9,365 nt of DNA from Verrucomicrobia bacterium UBA2970 (GTDB lineage Bacteria; Verrucomicrobiota; Verrucomicrobiia; Limisphaerales; AAA164-E04): positions 1-9,365 of the forward strand of contig DEAY01000438.1 in the NCBI GenBank assembly GCA_002348345.1. The letters run 5' to 3'. A program made the position numbers and the translations under genes. Of this stretch, positions 5,210 through 9,365 are shown one piece after another (within the stretch, counting starts at the first letter, position 1; each line of letters begins with the position of its first letter). The notes under the pieces are model-generated. The model was given only the letters and a program-made list of their open reading frames with translations. It was not told the origin of the DNA and did no database searches.

Positions 5210-7179
5210 CACATCCCCTCCTCCTGACCACCCCTCCGAAGCGGTTCCTCAAATTCATCGAAATAACCTTTCACACTTTGTTGATAGGCACGGGGCACCT
5301 TCTGTTGACTCAGAGCACTTTGCGCGGCGTCTTGGGCTGCCGACATGGCTTCCTCGTACTGAATCCGGCTTTGACCTCGAATGCTGAGGCCTTTCAGAGG
5401 GAGGCTCGGCATCGCGCTGCCAGGAGTGAAACGCCCTCTTACGGTCGTCGGAATCATGCCGGAAGCTACCTCCCCCTCCCCCCGGTCTGTGTGACCGCGA
5501 GCGTCTGTTTCGGGCTGGGTCAGGCCGGAATCGTCCCAGCGCTCCGCCGTTTCGGGAACGTAAAACCAACCGGCGTTTTCATCCGCCCATGTGCCCACGC
5601 CAGCACCGGGCATGCCTCCCGTCCCTGGCTTCGGACGCCCCCCCTTGACTTGACCCCATCCCATGCCGTTCCCCACGCACTGCTGCGCGTTCTTCAACGC
5701 CTCAAGGCTTGCCATCAAAGACTGCACGTCACCAAGTTGTCCCGTCAGTCGCTTCAATTCCTCTGCAGCCGCCCGAAGCGATTCCGATGCCTGGGCGGGT
5801 CGCTGGTCCTGGGTTGCCTGGATCGCCTGCTTCAATAACGCTCCCACCGCCCCGTAGTCTCTGGCCGGCTCCAGCGCGTCCGACAATTCCTTCATGAGGG
5901 ACAGCGGTTGATCCCCCCCTGTGGACCCCGGGCTGTTTTTCGAGGTCATCTCCATCAATCGATGATGAGCGGCCTGGACTTGCCCGCGTTCCAGTTGCTC
6001 ACCCAAGGTTCTTCCCATCTGAGCCGCTTCGGCCTGCATCTTCTGCAACGACTTTGCCATCGCCCTCATCTGGTCGAGATCAATCTGGGCCAGATCCAAT
6101 GACTCGAGGAGCCGACTCATTTCACCATCGGGCAAGGCGGCCATCGCGTCGTCAAGATCGGGCAGGGGGATCCCCTGTTGTTTCCCCCACCGAGTTAAGC
6201 TCGAGATCCTCTCGGCCATCCGCTCCTTCATTGCCGCGGAGAGTGCTTCCTCGTCATCGAGCCGAACCGCAAGCCTTTGAAGCTCGTTGAGCTTGCGTTT
6301 CATTCTCTCCAACCCGTTCACATCTCCCGAGGCCCCATTCATTTTTTCCTGAAGGGCATCGATCTCCTCTTGAAGCGCCCTCTGGGAAGGGGCCGGAGTC
6401 CCCGAGGGGATCCGCGCTTCCTGCCGCATCCGCTTGAAGGCAGGATTCTCGCCGAAGGTTTTCGCCGTTTCGTTCAGCCTCTCCGATACGCTCGAGATTC
6501 GCTCCAGGGCATCCGACCGGGTGAGTCTTGCCTCAGTCAACTGCCGCCCTAATTCATCGACCGACACCATGGCACTCTCCGTGGGTTTCATGACGGGAGG
6601 CCGGAGTTGCAACGAACGCTTGGCCAAGCGACTCAAATGTCGTCCCACCTCCTTCATCACCTCCTTTTCCCGCTGACGGTCCAAAAAGTCTTGGCTCCGA
6701 TACTCTGGAACCCACCCCAGGCAGACACTGGCAAGAAGCAACCACATCGTCCAACGGGCTGCAGCGGGAAGCTGATAGGTCAGCAATCGAGCCGTTTGAA
6801 CGTGGCCCACCCACTTCAATCCTTCTTGAAGGAGCGCTGCCCCCCAGGGTCCACTTGTTTGATGCAACTCAACCGCAGCACTCAAGCACTCCTTCGAGCC
6901 GAGTTGTTGATCGAGCCACCGCGCGGTTTCAAGGAGACCATCGGTTCGGAACCCGCCCCATATAAATCCGAGGGCGACAGCGCCCAATGCCGCGAGGCCC
7001 AAAACACCAAACATGGCAAAGGGAAGCGGCAGGAACTTGAACCCAAGGGTCGCCATCAACCAAGCGAGGGAGGCCAGCAATAACCCTTGGAAAAACCCAT
7101 TCCAAGCCCGGAACCACCGTCGCCTCCAAGCCACGCGATTTAGGGCAGCCTCAATGGTCTGGATTTCCCTCATGGCCAT
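5209..7179 (-). CDS. Membrane-anchored helical protein (DUF4175-like) of a MoxR operon
   Basis: This 656-residue protein has a basic N-terminus, two membrane segments at about 28-48 and 52-76, a third at 143-158, and then a long, probably extracytoplasmic region. The stretch at 80-105, ETARWLDQQLGSKECLSAAVEL, resembles the N-terminal region of large DUF4175-like proteins encoded near MoxR ATPases. Residues 205-500 are rich in heptad-like Leu, Glu, Arg and Lys and are probably helical or coiled coil. A Gly/Pro-rich linker spans about 502-535. The C-terminal block at 603-643, ending VPRAYQQSVKGYFDEFE, resembles the conserved tail of such proteins. ATG at 7179 is chosen because GAGG lies 5 nt upstream; a second ATG two codons on is spaced worse. 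It overlaps the MoxR start and is probably its partner or substrate. Precise function is unknown; the family name is from memory. Confidence 0.85.
   Translation of the reverse strand: MAMREIQTIEAALNRVAWRRRWFRAWNGFFQGLLLASLAWLMATLGFKFLPLPFAMFGVLGLAALGAVALGFIWGGFRTDGLLETARWLDQQLGSKECLSAAVELHQTSGPWGAALLQEGLKWVGHVQTARLLTYQLPAAARWTMWLLLASVCLGWVPEYRSQDFLDRQREKEVMKEVGRHLSRLAKRSLQLRPPVMKPTESAMVSVDELGRQLTEARLTRSDALERISSVSERLNETAKTFGENPAFKRMRQEARIPSGTPAPSQRALQEEIDALQEKMNGASGDVNGLERMKRKLNELQRLAVRLDDEEALSAAMKERMAERISSLTRWGKQQGIPLPDLDDAMAALPDGEMSRLLESLDLAQIDLDQMRAMAKSLQKMQAEAAQMGRTLGEQLERGQVQAAHHRLMEMTSKNSPGSTGGDQPLSLMKELSDALEPARDYGAVGALLKQAIQATQDQRPAQASESLRAAAEELKRLTGQLGDVQSLMASLEALKNAQQCVGNGMGWGQVKGGRPKPGTGGMPGAGVGTWADENAGWFYVPETAERWDDSGLTQPETDARGHTDRGEGEVASGMIPTTVRGRFTPGSAMPSLPLKGLSIRGQSRIQYEEAMSAAQDAAQSALSQQKVPRAYQQSVKGYFDEFEEPLRRGGQEEGM
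5215..5225 (-). promoter_or_regulatory. Strong Shine-Dalgarno for MoxR inside the preceding gene
   Basis: AGGAGGAGGGG on the minus strand offers two overlapping AGGAGG registers. They are 7 nt and 10 nt from the ATG at 5209, or 4 nt and 7 nt from the GTG at 5212. It encodes the QEEG part of the upstream protein's C-terminus, so MoxR can be initiated by ribosomes finishing that gene. Confidence 0.7.
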
Positions 7180-7211
7180 CGCTTCCTCGAGTTCTTTCGA
7201 TCACCGGATGG

Positions 7212-7243
7212 AGCACTCGTCTCGAAGAGAGACTCGGAGTGCT
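7212..7243 (-). other. 12-bp bulged hairpin between DUF1080 and MoxR-module genes
   Basis: AGCACTC (7212-7218) pairs with GAGTGCT (7237-7243), and GTCTC (7219-7223) with GAGAC (7229-7233), leaving a 3-nt bulge and a 5-nt loop. It occupies about half of the 69-nt gap after the DUF1080 stop. No T-tract follows in the direction of transcription, so it is not a textbook terminator. It could be a processing or stabilising stem that sets different expression for the two flanking genes, or a factor-assisted stop. Confidence 0.45.
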
Positions 7244-7248
7244 GAGGC

Positions 7249-8031
7249 TCACGGGATGACCAGGTGGCGGACGAGCAGATTTCGGTAGGCCACCGGTCCG
7301 TGATCCCCCTGCAACATCAGGGGACCCCATGCACCCTCGTCTTCAAACGAGGCAGATCGGGTCGGTCCGCTCACCTCAACCTCCTCATGAATCACAACGC
7401 CGTTGTGCACGACTTTGACAAAGCGGGCATTCTCGGTCTTCTTGCCGGAATCATTGAACCGGGGCGCGCGAAACGTCACATCAAACCGCTGCCATACGCC
7501 CGGAGGAAGCGAGGCATTGAGACGCGGCGCATACCCTTCGAACCCCTTTCCATCAAGATAGCGCTGGTAGATCCCCCCACAATCCGCAAACGACGGTCGA
7601 TATTGTTGCCAACTGTCCAGGATCTGAATCTCATAGCGGCCTTGGAGATAGACCCCTGAATTGGAGCCTTCTGGAACCATGAACTCCAAATGAAGTTCAA
7701 TATCGCCATGCTTGACCTCGGTGAGCAGGTTCGACGTTTTCCCTTTGGGCCCATTGACCAGAACCCCCTCGCCCTCCGTGTAGGTCAAAGCCTCGCTCCG
7801 TTCCGGGTCAATAGCGGCTTCCCCGACCGCCATCCAATCCCCCAACGGGGCTTGCCAACCTGATAAATCCCTTCCCGCGAACGACTCACTGTATTGGGGA
7901 AGCGAGACCCTCCCGGATTCGGGTTCCTGAGGACTGGGCGAGGTCGCACACCCGCTGGAAAGCATGATCAGGACAGCCCAGCAAAGCGATCCGCCCTTCC
8001 TGGTCCTCCCCTCTTTCCTCCTGCGTGTCAT
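7249..8031 (-). CDS. DUF1080 (3-keto-disaccharide hydrolase family) lipoprotein
   Basis: This 260-residue protein has a basic N-terminus (TRRRKEGRTRKGG), a short hydrophobic stretch, and a lipoprotein-like site SSGC with Cys28. Ser at -3 is not the usual Leu, so lipidation is likely rather than certain. The DUF1080 beta-sandwich covers about 46-258: it opens with FAGRDLSGW, has the family signature NSGVYLQGRYEIQILDS at 124-140 followed by CGGIYQ, and closes with GPLMLQGDHGPVAYRNLLVR. The Pfam family is described as 3-keto-disaccharide hydrolases, cleaving glycosides oxidised at C3. The product probably sits in the periplasm or on the outer membrane. ATG at 8031 is chosen because the signal peptide begins there; the frame is open further to a TTG at 8139, but the added residues look like leader sequence. 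The upstream neighbour is a ThuA-type protein, consistent with keto-sugar metabolism. No catalytic residue was assigned. Confidence 0.9.
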   Translation of the reverse strand: MTRRRKEGRTRKGGSLCWAVLIMLSSGCATSPSPQEPESGRVSLPQYSESFAGRDLSGWQAPLGDWMAVGEAAIDPERSEALTYTEGEGVLVNGPKGKTSNLLTEVKHGDIELHLEFMVPEGSNSGVYLQGRYEIQILDSWQQYRPSFADCGGIYQRYLDGKGFEGYAPRLNASLPPGVWQRFDVTFRAPRFNDSGKKTENARFVKVVHNGVVIHEEVEVSGPTRSASFEDEGAWGPLMLQGDHGPVAYRNLLVRHLVIP

Positions 8032-8139
8032 GGTTCCAGAACTTAAGGATTGAACGACGTTGCCGCAATAGGAATAGCGTTTTTTAATTCCCTCGCCTGC
8101 CGTCGCGTCTTCGGCCGCCGCCCTTGGAATGGGGGGCAA

Positions 8140-9365
8140 CTATTCCCGGAAAACATGCGAAATCGGCAACGCGTTTCCAAACGTTTTAAAATCCCGAAAG
8201 GACCAGACCACCTCCTTGCCGCGGGTCACTTCCAAGATCTGAGGATTGGCCTCGCCCGCATGACAATTCCCGATCAGAAAATTCCCATTGGGGAGTTCCT
8301 CGACATTGGTCACCCAGACCAGCTCAAGACCCGGCAAATCACTTGAATCCAATGACCATAGCACCTGTCCGCCCGGCGAAACCTCAAGGACGTTATGGCC
8401 GCCTCCGTTGCCGATCAACGTGTTCCCATTGGCCAACCGGGTCGCGCCATAGGTGGGCGCGCCCGTTCGGTATTCCCAAACGACGTCTCCTTGGTCACTA
8501 TACTCTCGAACCATCCCGTCGGCTTCGTGGCAAACAAGGTAATGACCGCTCGCCAGCTTTTCGACCATCCGCGTGTCTCGGTGAGGATGGGGGTTATCGA
8601 CCTTGAGGCGGATTTCTCGATGAATCCGCCCCGTTCGATCCACCTCAATAATCCGGGCCGGCCCACTCTCAGCGATCATCGTTAAGCCATTGGGAAGCCG
8701 CTGAAAGGCATGGATCTCCACCGCCTCCTTGCCCTCTCGATTCTGAAGCGTGGCGTCATATTCCCAGACCACCCGATGATCCCGGGTCATCTCGACCAAG
8801 TGGGTCCAATCGGTCTGAAAGAGAATGTTGCCGTTGGGCAACACCCGACAGTAATGAATGTCGTCAATCGGATGCTCCCACTCCACCTGACCCTCTGCGT
8901 CCACGATGGCGATGCGCTTCTTGTGGTAATCCGCCGCCAGGACTTTGCGCTTGCCGACGTCTCCGAGCCGCCGCGGACTGGCCCGGCGATCGACCGAACC
9001 ATCGGCCTCAAGCCGATCCACCGTCCACAACAACCCTCGGGTCACCAAATCGAGGTAGACCGGCTCTTTCATCGTGACATTGTGGTGCCCCAGCGTCGTC
9101 GTGAAGACCTTCGACGAGCCCAGTTGATTCACCCACACACAAACATGATCCATCTGGGTGTCCTGCCCAAAGGCCTTCGCCAAGGGGCGGGCGTCGGGGA
9201 ACATCTCCATGATCTTGTATAGCTCGCCCGCTGGCGTCGACCATGTCGCGGGAAAGGACTTCATGATGGGGTGCTGGGGAAGCAGGTTCACCACCTCAAG
9301 AGGTCGGTGCCGCTCATGATTCATCGAGCGGGCTCCCATCAACTTCCGCCAGGCATCGGTCTCGG
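8140..9365 (-). CDS. ThuA-like domain fused to beta-propeller (N-terminus beyond window edge)
   Basis: The frame is open to the right edge, and 407 C-terminal residues are visible. The first seven, before the TTG at 9342 and ATG at 9339, read ETDAWRK and continue a ThuA pattern (W-R-K-L-M-G-A-R, then HPIMKSFPATW, GELY and VFTTTLGHHN), so the true start lies outside. ThuA has a class I glutamine amidotransferase-like fold; in rhizobia it serves trehalose use through 3-keto sugars. After a short linker, about six beta-propeller repeats follow from 9365-side residue 140 to the end. Each has a G-x-V-x-W element and an L-P-N-G-N-x-L element, as in PQQ-like or arylsulfotransferase-like propellers. 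The stop is 108 nt before the DUF1080 ATG, so the two may be cotranscribed. Localisation is unknown because the N-terminus is missing. The propeller's ligand is not identifiable. Confidence 0.88.
   Translation of the reverse strand, partial: ETDAWRKLMGARSMNHERHRPLEVVNLLPQHPIMKSFPATWSTPAGELYKIMEMFPDARPLAKAFGQDTQMDHVCVWVNQLGSSKVFTTTLGHHNVTMKEPVYLDLVTRGLLWTVDRLEADGSVDRRASPRRLGDVGKRKVLAADYHKKRIAIVDAEGQVEWEHPIDDIHYCRVLPNGNILFQTDWTHLVEMTRDHRVVWEYDATLQNREGKEAVEIHAFQRLPNGLTMIAESGPARIIEVDRTGRIHREIRLKVDNPHPHRDTRMVEKLASGHYLVCHEADGMVREYSDQGDVVWEYRTGAPTYGATRLANGNTLIGNGGGHNVLEVSPGGQVLWSLDSSDLPGLELVWVTNVEELPNGNFLIGNCHAGEANPQILEVTRGKEVVWSFRDFKTFGNALPISHVFRE

Noticed and set aside
8005..8031. Tat-type twin-arginine signal in the DUF1080 lipoprotein
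   Set aside because: The TRRRK start lacks the hydrophobic residues expected after the twin arginine; an ordinary Sec lipoprotein signal fits better.
8032..8139. N-terminal extension of the DUF1080 protein to a TTG at 8139
   Set aside because: The extra 36 residues carry no domain, precede a good signal peptide beginning at the ATG at 8031, and would begin directly at the stop of the upstream gene on a poor start codon.
9337..9342. TTG/ATG at 9342 or 9339 as the real start of the ThuA-propeller protein
   Set aside because: The frame stays open to the window edge and the residues before it (ETDAWRK) continue the ThuA pattern, so the protein is truncated by the window.

Overview
The window looks like chromosome from a member of the PVC superphylum (Planctomycetes/Verrucomicrobia type), moderately GC-rich. 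That rests on gene content: a secreted cytochrome-type PSCyt1/DUF1549/DUF1553 protein, a DUF1080 lipoprotein, a ThuA-type protein fused to a beta-propeller, and a MoxR ATPase paired with a large membrane-anchored helical protein. Several genes have clear Shine-Dalgarno sequences, which fits Verrucomicrobia slightly better, but the sequence does not settle the phylum. No mobile element, tRNA, rRNA or CRISPR array was seen.

Layout: six of the seven genes read on the minus strand. From the right edge leftwards they are: a ThuA/beta-propeller protein whose start lies outside the window (8140 to the right edge); a DUF1080 lipoprotein (7249-8031); a 656-residue protein with three membrane segments and a long helical region (5209-7179); and a MoxR AAA ATPase (4199-5209) translationally coupled to it. 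A small Sel1-repeat protein (3732-4202) is the only plus-strand gene. It converges on MoxR so tightly that both genes stop inside the same CTAG. Divergent from the Sel1 gene is a lone sugar-type ABC substrate-binding lipoprotein (2573-3568). Last comes the PSCyt1/DUF1549/DUF1553 protein (1-2353), which runs off the left edge.

How the genes may work together: DUF1080 is named as a 3-keto-disaccharide hydrolase family, ThuA belongs to the rhizobial trehalose pathway that runs through 3-keto sugars, and the binding protein is of the ribose-binding type. The window therefore leans towards extracytoplasmic carbohydrate handling, but no dehydrogenase, permease or transporter ATPase is present, so the pathway is inferred. 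The MoxR pair is a separate module, probably a chaperone ATPase acting on a membrane partner; the DUF58 and von Willebrand genes that usually accompany it are not seen.

The strongest non-coding signal is a perfect 17-bp palindrome (3632-3648) lying across the -35 and spacer of a plausible promoter for the binding protein, a classic repressor-operator placement. Other points worth checking are ligand-pocket substitutions in the binding protein, a sharp leucine-codon shift in the last ~100 visible codons of the DUF1553 gene, and a 12-bp bulged hairpin between the DUF1080 gene and the MoxR module. No wholly new system could be demonstrated.
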